Below are positions 11,998 to 23,700 of a stretch of 64,000 nt of DNA, piece by piece. A program made the translations under genes and the position numbers. Numbering within the stretch: the stretch's first letter is position 1; each line of letters starts with the position of its first letter. The DNA is from Tanypteryx hageni (lineage: Eukaryota > Arthropoda > Insecta > Odonata > Petaluridae), in the NCBI GenBank assembly GCA_028673005.1, contig CM054118.1:2005410-2069409 (forward strand), in the 5' to 3' direction. The notes beneath the pieces are model-generated. The model had not been told where the DNA came from. It searched no databases and saw nothing but the letters and a program-made list of their open reading frames with translations.

Positions 11998-12500
11998 CAC
12001 TGGACTATATATAGTAACTTTTTTGGGACATATGGCTTAGTTAATATTATTTATGACATCAGGCTGTAAGTTTGGATGGATTTTAATCGAAATTCTTAGA
12101 GCCATTTTTGAGTAAATCGAATTTTGTTTCAAATATCTTAGAATAAAGTACACTTAATTGTTGCGAAATATTATTTATTTTTTCAGAATGTGTTTTATGA
12201 ATGATATTATCCATAAATATGAGAATCATTCAATTTAGTTTAGCCATAAGGCTGAGGTAAGGTAGCTTAGCGTACATTGTAATGTCACTGGACACCATAT
12301 AGTGATTTCAAGAGACATATGGCTTACACAGTATTATTTGTGACAACAGGCTCTACAACTGGATTGATTTTAATCAAATTCTCTGGAGCCATTTTTGATT
12401 AAATCAAATTTTTCAAAAAATCGCCAAGAATAAACTACCCTTTATTGCTGTGCAATATCATTTTTATGAAAAAAGGGTCTGCAAAAGATGATATGTTACA
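11998..12500. repeat. Two-unit tandem repeat, period ~288 bp
   Basis: The stretch from CACTGGAC at 11998 recurs from 12286. Matching landmarks are the ATATGGCTTA, TTATTT-TGACA, GGATTGATTTTAATC-like and GAGCCATTTTTGA blocks in the same order. The copies have diverged clearly. No coding content. Confidence 0.7.
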
Positions 12501-12627
12501 CAAATACGAGATATCAATTTTTGGGTCCTAGAATGGCGAACAGACCAACAGACTTTTATGAACTCAGGGACACCTAAATTGTGTATTTCCATCAAAATCT
12601 CAAAGTCAAATTTTTTCACAATAACAA

Positions 12628-12660
12628 TACTTTCTCAATATACTACGTATTGAGAAAGTA
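12628..12660. repeat. Palindrome around TACGTA
   Basis: Arms TACTTTCTCAATA (12628-12640) and its exact complement (12648-12660) enclose a 7-bp loop. A close relative (arms TACTTTCTCTAT, 26494-26505 and 26514-26525) lies in the hAT element at 26 kb, with the same AAAGTAAAA flank. Confidence 0.75.
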
Positions 12661-12739
12661 AAAAGGAACATCACACAGCCAAATGAAAAAGTAGAAAAAC
12701 TCGAGTGGAGGGTCAAATGGAAAAGTACCAAAAATAGTC

Positions 12740-12898
12740 TCAGATATTACAACATAGGCATGGCAAGAGCTTTTTTGAAAACAGTTCACAATATACAATA
12801 ACTCATATGCAAAATAATCTACCAAATGAAATAAAGAATACTGCGACATTTAAATCATTTGTGCCTGGGATTTTGATGTTTTTATTCAATCGATGAAC
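12740..12898 (+). pseudogene. LINE ORF2 C-terminus fragment
   Basis: The plus strand encodes NNLPNEIKNTATFKSF, the tail motif found at the end of jockey/CR1-type reverse transcriptases (W-N-x-L-P ... F-K). Only about 35 codons are recognisable. It lies in DHFR intron 3. Confidence 0.6.
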
Positions 12899-13115
12899 AC
12901 TTGAGTTTGTCATCTTATGGTCTATTATATTGATGTAGACTCCACAATCTTTATATTTTGTTACTGCATCTTTGAGGCGAGAAACTCTGATGTTGTGCAA
13001 TACTGTAATATATTTCAGGACTTCTCCATTGTTTGCTTGTCCTATATATATTAATCATGCCCTTGATAAATAAATTATAATTATTAGGATAATTAAACGA
13101 AAACTCCCTACTTGC

Positions 13116-13239
13116 CTTGTAAAGCGAACTTCCTCCAATGATCCACACAGTTTCTATAACTTCACTCAAAGGAGGTTGCTGAAGTTGAGCCATGGCCTCT
13201 TCTAATGAGGAGCACAGAAGTACTCCATCTTGAACATCT
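13116..13239 (-). CDS. Dhfr: DHFR exon 3
   Basis: This 124-bp exon encodes DVQDGVLLCSSLEEAM and VWIIGGSSLYK. The Gly-Gly of IIGGSSLY is the conserved NADPH-binding turn of DHFR. The acceptor is tatacaaacag, and the exon completes the split Ile codon of exon 2. The donor is AAG|GCAAGT at 13115-13114, a GC rather than GT donor: it matches the GC-AG consensus and is the only choice that keeps the frame into exon 4 and the family spacing (SSLYK directly followed by E-T-M). The next in-frame GT choice would add a residue fragment and break the phase. Confidence 0.9.
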
Positions 13240-13352
13240 CTGTTTGTATAGAAGAATTCATTTAATAACATGTAACAGACTCACCGGATAATTTATCTTA
13301 TTGCACAAACACAAATTAACTTATAAAAAATAAAGAAATTCATCATAGCTCA

Positions 13353-13523
<171 letters not shown>

Positions 13524-13723
13524 TTAGTGAATTATATATTTATATAACTTAAAATGTATATGTATCAATAAAAGGCGTAGATATACATTGCTATAAACAT
13601 TGCTAAATTAACGTTGTTGAGAGTAGGCACTATTTATTTGTTATATAACTTAAACTTGGTAATGTAATCTTAAATCAAATGATAATATTATCTGATGGAT
13701 TAAAATGTGGAGCAAATACGTAC

Positions 13724-13806
13724 TTAAGTTTCCATGGCAAATCTCCTTTGAATCCAATCCCCATGTTTTCACAAGCCGCAACTATCAAATTCAAACGTGG
13801 ACCCAT
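13724..13806 (-). CDS. Dhfr: DHFR exon 1, dihydrofolate reductase start
   Basis: Dihydrofolate reductase reduces dihydrofolate to tetrahydrofolate with NADPH, which dTMP, purine and methionine-cycle chemistry needs; it is a soluble cytosolic enzyme. The exon encodes the first beta strand and the active-site loop: LNLIVAACENMGIGFKGDLPW, the signature start of animal DHFRs. I chose ATG 13806 because it sits in AAAAAGATGG, gives the normal N-terminal length, and the two ATGs upstream are out of frame or soon stopped. The donor is CTTAA|gtacgt at 13723. With exons 2-4 the product is about 157 residues plus a missing C-terminal exon. Confidence 0.93.
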
Positions 13807-14034
13807 CTTTTTCCGCTCAAAAAGTTGCGCATTTCGATTATATAATGTTTGGGACCCTGCCCGTGACCAGTACGCCAGTACCTTCGGCCATTAATAAGAT
13901 AAACAGCGCTTGACGTCCAAAATCTGAAGTCAACACAAGAAGCACGTGACTGTGGGACGAAGCGTGGTTTTATGTAGGAGTAGTATAGGAGTAAGGTGTG
14001 GAAATCTCGTGGATTTTATTGTTTATTGTTAAAA
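13807..14034. promoter_or_regulatory. Divergent DHFR/THAP intergenic region
   Basis: Only 228 bp separate the DHFR start codon (minus) from the THAP start codon (plus), so both genes probably share one bidirectional promoter (inference). A CACGTG E-box lies at 13943-13948. I see no clear TATA box and cannot place the start sites. Confidence 0.5.
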
Positions 14035-14365
14035 ATGGTGCAATATTGTGTTGCTTACGGGTGTATGGAGAAATCTAAGAAAGGTACACCAGTATCATTT
14101 CATAGGTAAGGGACAACGTGCACTTTTATAGCCTTAGTGGCGAATTGAAGTTTCGAATATATTTGAAAAATTTTCGAGCTATTATGTAGTGTGTATAAAT
14201 ATATTTGTATATAATGTGGGCAATAAATAGAGGGAGTATATATATATATATGTATGTACAAACGTGTAATTTATATTTTACATTATTATGTTATGTTAAC
14301 ACTCAGTTGTAGTTCTAATATTTCGATCTCTAATATTTTATATGTATGCACGCATTATATGTATG

Positions 14366-14422
<57 letters not shown>

Positions 14423-14838
14423 GAAATGGCCTACGACGCGCTGTAACACGATTTGTTTATTTTGTATTGAAATGAGCTTGTCTCATATTTTGGCTTTAAA
14501 TTGCTTTATGCGGCAAGGTAAGAAGCACTGTAATTTCATCTCGTTAGTTTTCCTGCGAATGAAGAGCAGAAGAAGAAATGGATTCTTGCTTTAAGAAGGG
14601 AAAATTTCGTGCCTTCCATATACTACTGAATATGCTCACGACATTTCACACCTGATTCTTTTGACAATGAGGCATTTGGCATTGGAAGAAAATTAAAACC
14701 AAATATAGTTCCAACTATATTTGATTTTCATTGCATCTACAGAAGACATCAGTGAAAAGAAAGCTTCCTATTGACAGAACTGTCAGAGCAACGCTCACAT
14801 GAAATTTCAGATAACAGTTCCGAGCAAAATGTATCAAA
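14035..14838 (+). pseudogene. THAP zinc-finger gene, first two exons, in-frame stop
   Basis: THAP domains are C2CH zinc-dependent DNA-binding modules of chromatin and transposase-derived proteins. Exon 1 (14035-14105) starts with MVQYCVAYGCMEKS and gives the first two Cys; it ends CATAG|gtaag. Exon 2 (14548-14838, acceptor cgttag) continues SFPANEEQKKKWILALRRE, with the invariant Trp, then ICSRHF with the Cys-x2-His pair, then TPDSF and the PTIF block. An in-frame TGA at 14627-14629 interrupts the domain four codons after FVPS; residue spacing on both sides is normal, so a CGA-to-TGA change is a simple explanation. A frame change near the end of exon 2 is a second fault. Later exons are not recognised. 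It could be a pseudogene, or carry a sequencing error. Confidence 0.7.
14371..14417. repeat. (TA)n microsatellite
   Basis: Uninterrupted TA run inside the THAP intron, preceded by TATG repeats. Confidence 0.97.
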
Positions 14839-15784
14839 GTAAGTATCCATTAGTAAAATCGTAATGAAGGTATTAGTAGTTTACATTATATTAGTAATAA
14901 CTATGAAATGATTTTTATTATGGTTTATCATAGTGATTTAACATTGTACGTAAGTTAGAGGTTACGGTTAGTTAGATATTATACAGGCAGATTGTCTGCA
15001 TAGCTGCAATAAATTTAAGTTAAATCAGACATCTGCAGACTTTTTTTACTTGGTTTGTATTTGAACGATACTTTCCTTTCTTATTATTGCATAATACGTA
15101 TACTATTTCTATTTACATGACTAATAAAATTCCAATTTTTATATCAATAGGAAAGAATCCCACATTAATACATTGTTTGTGATGACTATTCCCATATTTC
15201 ATAAACCACAGGCATTATAGAAAAGCATAGCAACTATTAGCTCAGTCGGATTCTTGTCTGTTAGAATGGAAACCGTTCTCTTACAATTAGACGCCGATGA
15301 GTTTTAGCACCTTTTGATCAATAATAAAATATTTTTAAAATGATAATTCGATCAAGTTTATCTGTAGTCCTTAATGGGAATTGTATTCGTATGAAAATTT
15401 ATATATATGCGAGTTCATCGCCGTATATTTAACAATAATATTACTGTTTAGTTAATCGTGTTTTTAAAACTCACCGACTGCAATAAGCATTTTTAGTTTA
15501 GTTTTTTCTTTGGGCCCTTAGTATGTAAAAAGAAGCAGATTTGCGTAGTTCAAGTAAACGAAACTTTCCAATAACTTCATGCATATGTTCAACCATATGA
15601 AAGACTTAATGCATGAAGTCGAGCGCTCCATTTGTGACCGGTCTCCCACAATCAGCTGATCCAGCCGGGTGTCATGTTGGCTTCAATTCCAAGTACAGCA
15701 GGGATACGCGCCGTCTATCTTATTTATGGTCGAAGACCAGTACTAATATCAAGGAAGTGACAGATGTCCGTGAAGTTATATACG
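14839..15784. other. Unassigned stretch
   Basis: No known gene is recognised. A small GC-richer open stretch (about 15613-15792, reading MKSSAPFVTG at its start) continues across the hAT insertion point into 20047 onward. I cannot assign it and it may be chance or part of a host exon. Confidence 0.3.
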
Positions 15785-16512
15785 ATATGCCATAGTGATG
15801 GGAAGAATCGTTCACTTGTGTGATTGAATCGGTCTTGAGTGAATCACGTAAATGATTCGTTCACTGAATCGTTCATTAATCCTATAGCTGACGGGATGGG
15901 TTAGTTGATCCATATGCGAAGCGAGGCAATAACGGAAACCTCGAGCACGTCAGTTGTCAGGGGAACCATTTAATGAAAAGTCAAAACTTTGAAGATTTTT
16001 CTCAAGTTAGAGTGAAATTTGAACAAATTCGAAGCGAAAGGAAAGACCGACGATAAGAATAATACACGTTATTTTTCAAAACATTGTTCAAATTCAAAGA
16101 TTGTACGTCAATTCCTTCTAATTTTAATTTTCAAAAGAATAAAAGCCTGCACTTAAAAAGTTGTTTTTTTAAAGTGTTATCTTACGGGAAATGGAGGGGT
16201 ATTGTTCTCGTTTTATAACATTGAGTGTCGCGACCGTCTGGAAACGAACACATTACTTGCGTTCTTTTAAACGGAGAACATACTGTAATCTCGCTATATT
16301 TACAATTAGTTTATTAAAGTACAAATTAAAAATAAGCAATGAATATGTATATTACAAATTACAGGAATATTTACAAATTGTATATACTAATAATAATGGA
16401 CCAATAAACTTCTATTCTATTCTAAGTAAACGAACTATAACTAAATAATAGTACCTACTACAAAATATAAAAATTACAAAAATGCACATATCTACTAATT
16501 AATAATTAAATC

Positions 16513-18725
16513 TTATTGTAAGTTTTTATTCAAAAACATTATCATTGACAATTTTGATGATTTTAGCCTAGTCCTTTTATCATTTAATGTATATCCCGCC
16601 TTAGAGAAAACCCTCTCACATGGCACCGACGTGGCAGACAGGCACAATCTCCTTAACATTAACTGGTACAGTAATGGATAGATGGCCTGTCGCTCACTCC
16701 ACCAATGCAGTGGATCCAAATGCCGGGACAGCAATGGCTCTGCCATATATTTATCAAATTCAATTATGCTTGCTGCCATGGGATTTGAGTCCCCAGTGAG
16801 CTGAAAAAATATATCTAAGAATTTTAATTATCTTAACCCCAGTTCAGTATGTATTGGATCAAGAACAACTAAATATATAAATTTTTAAAAAGTTTTGCTA
16901 TCAAAGCAGACTAAAATGATGTAAAATTTGGGAAAGACAGGATAAAAGCTCTATCAGTTAGGCCATGCAAAAGTTGTGCCGCAATCAGATAAATAAATAA
17001 ATATCCTGGCAAGTTAATGGAGTCTAATCTAATTAGAAAAAACGAGCTATAATTTTCATAATATTATTGTGATTACCTTCTGAACAGACTCGTCAAACTC
17101 ATCCCACAGAAAAGATTTTGATGTTGACGGAGCTGTCCTGACAGGATCGTGAGTTGTAGATGGAGGCGCTGTAGATGTATTGGCAACACTCTTTAATTTT
17201 CTTTAAGAGCCCTACATGCTTCTTTATACTTGTCACCATTTGTAAACCCCTGTTTTTTAAACCTAGGATCTAGCAGGATTGCCTGAGCAAACAAGGGATG
17301 GCCCTCAAGACCACCTAATCTAGCAGTCATTTCACGTAGCAGGGTTGTCTTCATTTTGGCTAACTCAGGCGTGGAATCCTTGGCATTATTTAATTTTCTA
17401 ATTATAATTGTAGACAAAATAGATACTTTTGATATTGTAACTGATTTCTCAGCACTCATTTCTTGGGTGACTTCATTAAATATTAGCAAAATATATATTG
17501 AGTTTTGAATTATAACCCATTCCCTATTTGAAATTTTTCATCCAGGCCTAAAAGAGCTAGTGTTGAGACTATACAATCTCTGTTTTTAAAAAATCTACTC
17601 AACATGTCAAACGTTGAATTCCATCTGGTAAGAATGTCTTGCTTTAACTTCAATTGAGGAAAACCCATTTTCTTCTGCATTTCCTCGAGTTTGGCTGTAG
17701 CTTGTGCACTCTGTTTAAAGAACTGAACTACAGCCTTAACTTTGGAAATGACTTCCCCAATTTCCTGTAAACCAGCTTGAACAACCAGGTTTAGAGAATG
17801 GGCAAAACATGGAATGTGACGCCAATTGCTCTGACGAACTGCCGCAACTATATTTGGAGCATTGTCAGTAACAACAGCAGAAACTTTATTGTGGATTTCC
17901 CATTCCTTTGTAGTAGCCAATCAGATATGTTTTGTGCAGTATGTTTTTCTGTAAACTGCGAACAACTGAGAAGAGCAGATGACAAGCTCAACTCTGGGTT
18001 GATGCTCAAATAGTGAGCAGTGACTGCTAAGCAGCTCACATTGGTGGTTGATGTCCAACCGTCGGCTGTCAGGCAAACTGCAACTGCACAATTCATTTTT
18101 AATTGGACCAGGCTCCTAGTGTCATTAAATAAATTTGGTAACAAACTGTGAGAAATAGTTTTTCTGGTAGGCAACTTATATGCGGGATTTAACATCTGGA
18201 GAAGTTTTATAAACTCAGGATCTTCAACGAGGCTAAATGGGTGAAATTCTCTACATATCATTTTAACTATTTGTATATCTATCAGGTGACTTTTATTAAT
18301 GGGCATTGGCTTGATTATGTCAACAAATGAAGATACTGAGGACTGAGAAAGGGAAGAGGGAAGTTTAAAATTAAATGGGACAGAAGAAGTGCTTCCATCA
18401 GAAACAGCTGTAGCGGTGGAAGACTTTGAGTGAGAAACCTCGGTAGCCAATATATCTCCAACCTCCGCATCCTTCTCTGGTGTAGGTAGAGTCAATGATG
18501 TCGAAGCCTGCTTGAGGGTGGCTCTTGCTCTCAGTATTGGCTTGGGAATAGCGCCATCTCTTGACAGAGGAATGGTGGGGTGCCTCGACTTCATATGTCA
18601 TGATAAATTACTGGTGCTTCCTCCTGCAACACTTATCAGAGAGCCACAGTAGCGACACTTCGCTTTATTTATGTCCAAATTGTATGAAAAATGGAGCCAC
18701 AAACCACTCCTCTTCTTAATATCCA
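16513..18725 (-). pseudogene. hAT transposase, ZBED-like, several breaks
   Basis: Starting at ATG 18725, the order is a BED zinc finger (SGLWLHFSYN, CRYCGSLIS, then H-M-K-S-R-H), a linker, and the RNase H-like core. Core landmarks are LTADGWTSTTNVSCL (first catalytic Asp, near 18060), VVTDNAPNIVAAV (second Asp, near 17860), HSLNLVVQ and RWNSTFDML. The C-terminal dimerisation domain (YPLLYQLMLRRLCLSATSVP then CERVFSKAG) closes the protein at 16513. A TGA lies inside the BED finger near 18603-18600 and there are breaks near 17850, 17500 and 17180-16790. It is unlikely to make a working enzyme, but most of its length survives. Confidence 0.9.
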
Positions 18726-18774
18726 TTTTCCTAAACATAAACGTAATTATCATATATATATATATATATTAGCA

Positions 18775-19040
18775 AGGGAGCTGAAATTTTCAAGTTATGT
18801 ACAGAGTAGTGCATTTGCACAAATAAACATTTGAATCTCTCCATAAACATATTGCGGCGGCCGTTAAAAATGTTTAAAATTTAAACTATTGGAAAAATAT
18901 TATTTCACTTCTAGAAGTACTACAACTGTAAAATTTGGCAGAAATGTGTAGCATTACTACCCCATAATGGAGAAAGTACAAAATTCTTAAAATTGCAAAG
19001 TTTTGGGATTGTTTTAATCTATTATTTTTTCATAAGGGAA
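18775..19040. repeat. Repeat shared with 41722-41975
   Basis: The run from GAGCTGAAATTTTCAAG through GGGATTGTTTTA recurs at about 41722-41975 in the same orientation, with matching landmarks such as GCACAAATAAACATTTGAAT, TTATTTCAC and GGCAGAAATGTG. It lies within the hAT element and probably marks a repeat inserted in it. Confidence 0.7.
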
Positions 19041-20199
19041 ATACGAAAATCTCTCCGGAGGTAGAATATTTAGAATTAAAAAATATGTGTAATGATAAAA
19101 TATGAAAAATAAATGTTTTTTATATTGAGATGATATGCTTGCAGAATGCAAGCACCAACTACTAGTATGTTATATCCTCCTCCTCCTCTGTAAGGAACGT
19201 CTATATATAATGATATATAACAGAATATATATATATTTATTTATTCCGTTGTGAATTCTATATTATTCATGAATAACTTCTCTTTCTGTTAATTTTTACG
19301 AATTTGTAAGATTAAATAATAACTTTCTACCATTCTTATATAATAAAAAATACATAAATAAAATTTATATAAACCTATTATTAATCCCCTAACAACTTCA
19401 CCTGGATCCGCCCCTCAATCAGAGGGACGGAGATGTCTCATGCGTACAGAGAGACAGACGGACATGACTTTTTTGTAGAATCATAATAAAAAATTTCCAA
19501 AAATCAAGAAAAGTGAAAAAAACTATCGGTAAAATTTTGGACCTGCTTTCATGATTTCAAAACTTCGACTTAGGCAATTGCAGAGGCCAAAGTAAAACAA
19601 TCTAAAAACACCAATAGAAATATACAATAATTCTACATTAATTAATTAACTATACTCACTTCAGTAGTTAGGTTACAAATATGAAGTGCAGAAAAGCATC
19701 AATTATAACTCGGGAATTTCCCTCCCGTTCAGTACTGATGTGAGCCACAAGGTGGCGTTGGCGAACGAAGAGTGAGTGAGTGAATGAGTCAGGACATATT
19801 TCATAAACGAGTCGTTCGTGAGTGATTCAGTCCTGAGCCTGAGCCGAGCGCCACAAGATGGCGTTGGGGTGTTGGCGAACGAAGAGTGAGTGAGTCAGGC
19901 ATTCAAAGTCGCGTGGGGGTAAGGAAAAGCGTCGGTCTGTGGGGAACGACCGTTCACTACGGCGAACGACTTGAATCACTCGGTCATCTAAAATATTCGT
20001 TCTTAATGAATCGTTCGCGAACGAATTACCCATCTCTAATATGCCATATATCGATGGTCGGAGTGACCAACAAAGAAGTTGAAACGTGTCGAAAGTTTTT
20101 TTATTGCAAATTATGGAGTACATATGCCATTAAGATGTTTAAAAACATTTACGTAATTTGAAAAACTTCTTATTTTATCGTAATCAGCAATTTTATTGA

Positions 20200-23100
20200 C
20201 ACAATGGCATAAAGTGATAAATGATACTTTTCACGTTCATGCTCATTCATCATCAATCAACTGCAGAGAAAGGAACTGAATACGAGAAAAACAAGCTGTG
20301 TTGGATATCAGCAATAACAGGTAATACACAGCAGATATTCATGAATAAATTTGTGTGCGTCACTAAAGCCTTCCAGGTGTCATTTTGTTTTAATTATAAC
20401 ATCCGAAGAGCTAGCACAAACTATCAATTTACGCAATAAACTTTAGTTATTGTTTGTGAAGAAATGGAAGAGAGTAGAAAGCCAGAAATCATAGGTATTA
20501 TTAAGCATAGAATTATACGTATTCTGATATATAATTTTATAACCTACAAATTACATATATCCATTGTTCCGTTGTCAATTACGGCCTTACGCAAAATCTA
20601 GTTCACCCATCGTAGTTAATAATCGCAAACGAAAAAATTACGATAGGCAAGAGATCAAGATTAATAAAATTGATAGACAAATACTTTGCAATAGTTTAGA
20701 TATACTTTTCTGTGACCTAAAACTTAGCATAGCATATTTAAAAAAACATTTCGGATACGCTACCTGCTGAAATGTACGCTCTAGGACGGGCTTAGCCAAG
20801 GATTACAAGAGAACTACGTAGAGTAGGTTATTTTCTTTCTCAAAGACAATAACACCTTATAATTAACGTATAATGATATAAAAATTAAACACCTACCCCC
20901 CGCAGTTTTTTCGTAACATCGAGTTATCTAAAACTACAAAAATCTCGCGCGCAAGGCACCTTGACAAGAATATTTTTTTCTGATAATATTAACGACATTA
21001 GCGAAATAAAGTTTTTACAGATACTTAAATATAACATCTCACGTTTACTAAAATTGTTGCCAATGAGTTTTGATGAGACGACAAAAAATTCAACGGAGAT
21101 TTCTGATGCGCTACCGACGTAAGTCAAGTAACGGTAAAACACAATCTGCAATTATGAAAAATCTACGAAATCCAGGTAATAGCCACTAACAGCTCACGTG
21201 AAGCATTATAATCTACATATGATGATATGTAAGACTATTACCTACCCCTCTTAGATTTCTCATTATCAAAGGTTATCCGACCTTCTCGACGCGTCGCTCA
21301 TACATCACTGTAAAACTAAAAAAATATTTAAAATTTATGATAACATATCAGCATAATGGTTTTTTTATATATGATAAAGAACATACTAATACGTTCTAAG
21401 ATGCAAACAAAATTGACGTACCAAAAAACAAATATTATAAAATACGATTTTTGGAAAACAACGAAATATGCTTGAAGATCACAAATTTCTATAAGCAGCA
21501 ATCATGATAAACGTAAAGAGAGGAGGTAAACAAAAATTACAGGCATAATTAAACATTACATGACAAGTTGGAAAATGTATACCTTAATCCCTCGACGCGC
21601 CGCGGTCTAAATTTTGCGTAAAACTTAAACATTTTTAGTGTAGCTAAAACAAAAGATAGAATAATATTGTTCACAGTAATAACTAATTATATCATTTTGT
21701 GTTTAACATATTTTTTTTAACTTCCATTGAGAGGAAACTTATTTCTGTACGTTCAAAGACACCAAAGCGTCGAATCGAAGACTTTATTTGAGGTAAATAC
21801 CAATTGACAGAAAAACTCAATGGCGTACGAAATTGATATTGACCAACCACATTAACCACTTTTGTCTAAATTCCACGACGTTGTCAATTTGAATCTGGGA
21901 CTTTTAAAACAACGCTTAATCGGAAATCTCCACAGTCAGTTCGGCCGCGCCCGGCGCTCTCGAAGATGAGAAATCAACCATGTCCCCCAAACCAAGCGAG
22001 GTAGCTTATTACGGTAAAATGTCAACAATTACATTTTACGTTCGGCAATAAAAACTAAATTCACCTACCCCACGCCGTTTTTCAGATATTTTGATTTTTC
22101 AAAAAACGCCAAAATCGCGAAAAAACGTAAACGTAAAACTCGAAAAAAAATTTCGAGCACAAAAACGAAATATAGGAAATTGGCGTTAACCCTACCAAAT
22201 AAACGTCGAATTATTTGTAATCCTATGTATGTTTCAACAAGCTACCCCTCCCAAAAATGTTTCTCCAATAAGGGTTCCGGATGCGCAACGGGCCCCTCCC
22301 GAGTGCAGGCCCGGGCCGACCCTACGATAGTTCAAAATTTTGGGGGGGGGTAGGTGGTTGTCAATACATGTATCCTATAGAAATTTAAATTACGCGTTCA
22401 TTAGTGTATGTTGCTATTTCTGAAATCGCGTCGTTTGTCAGATACGTTGATTTTTCCAAAAACAATGGAAAAAGCGCGCCCCCATTTTTAAGACAAAAAT
22501 TTTTATCTTTTAAAAATTAAACAGTGTAGGAAGTTTATTGTCACCTAAACAGCATTTCATGGTATAGTTGATTTGTCGATATTGTTTATCGTCACCTATC
22601 CTATCGATAAGTATTTTTAACCTGCGATGACTGATGGACTACCGTCCCCGGTGGGGCGTCGACGCCGCACGTCGTAGCCTATTGTGCAATTACCACGGGG
22701 GGTAGGTTATAGCAGGTGATTGTGTTAACTGCACATTATAATTATGTAATAAAAGATGTAATTTATTTTGACCTACCCCCCGCAGTTTTTGAGATAAGTG
22801 GGCTTCTCCAAAAATGGCGAAAGCGCGCTCGATTTTTTCCGCGAAAATCATCGATTTTTTTCCGTAATAAAAAAACCGAACTACAAAAACAGCGAATTTA
22901 GCTCTAAATACCTGTTATTACCTTAGTGCTTTTGAGTAGCCGAAACTTCCCTATGTTCTGGAAAAAAATATTTTTGCGGGGTTCATCCGGTTCGGCGTCG
23001 GCCCGGCTCGAAATTCATCAAAACGGTAAATGACCAATTGAGAAAAAACCACGGGGGGTAGGTGTCTGCAAACAGTAGTTATATATAGAGTATTAAATTA

Positions 23101-23700
23101 TGCGTAAATTAATGCTTTCTTCTAATGCCTACCCCCCGTGGTTCTTACGGCATATGAGGTTTTTTTTTAAATTTCCCGCGCCGGTAATGTAAAAATTAAA
23201 TTACTACATAACTCGACAGGACCACTTGTAATTTTTTCATCCTTTATTGAGATTATAATTTTAAGTTTGTTTTTATATTATGTAACCGTCTATTGATTTT
23301 GGCATCGTTTTAAGTTACCTGCTAACTCGATGAAATATTTTTGCGAGGTTTCTATTGTTCGCCGTCAGCCGGACTCAAATTTTCTTAAAGCCCTAATACG
23401 ACTGCAGAATAACTACTATAGGTAGATGGTTAAAAATACATTTGATTCCTTAATCACGCTTTAAGTTGATTATTTTACTAACAACTATTTTACTTATTTC
23501 CTAAAATTTTCAGGGTTTTCCGAAAAATACTGATGCAGCACTAAATTTTCGCCATTATAATTTTTATTTTTTATTGGATAAAGCTCCACGGATCGAATTA
23601 TTCTATTATTGTTAATTTATACAACTCAAGGGATAGGGAATTTACTGATAAAATATTTTTAAAATGTGTAAGTATTAATTTTCTAATGAAATTCTTACTA
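20200..23700. repeat. Degenerate satellite, period ~350 bp, with paired inverted motifs
   Basis: A motif ACCTACCCCCCG(C/T)(A/G)GTTTTT recurs at 20891, 21240, 21581 (weak), 22063, 22771 and 23127, and traces at about 22418 and 23480. The spacing is mostly 340-356 bp. About 75-90 bp before each copy stands its inverse, GGGGGGTAGGT or a decayed form (about 20825, 21173, 21525, 22009, 22349, 22697, 23052, 23411). After each copy comes a TTGATTTTTCCAAAAA-like block followed by a CG-rich GCGCG stretch. No protein is encoded; short frames here are chance. It is a candidate new satellite or tandem mobile unit. Confidence 0.75.

Larger units (their letters stand above)
15793..20038 (-). mobile_element. 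hAT element with BED-type transposase (4.2 kb)
   Basis: The ends are TAGTGATGGG on the left and, inverted, TAGAGATGGG on the right. The exact 8-bp duplication ATATGCCA flanks it (15785-15792, 20039-20046). Both ends hold clusters of GAATCGTTC / CGAACGA motifs in alternating orientation (15800-15880 and 19735-20030), as expected for subterminal transposase-binding sites. Near the right end, a block containing GGCGTTGGCGAACGAAGAG occurs twice. The single transposase remnant is on the minus strand. Confidence 0.93.

Noticed and set aside
15613..15792. Host exon continuing across the hAT insertion
   Set aside because: The open stretch is short, has no recognisable motif and no clear splice sites.
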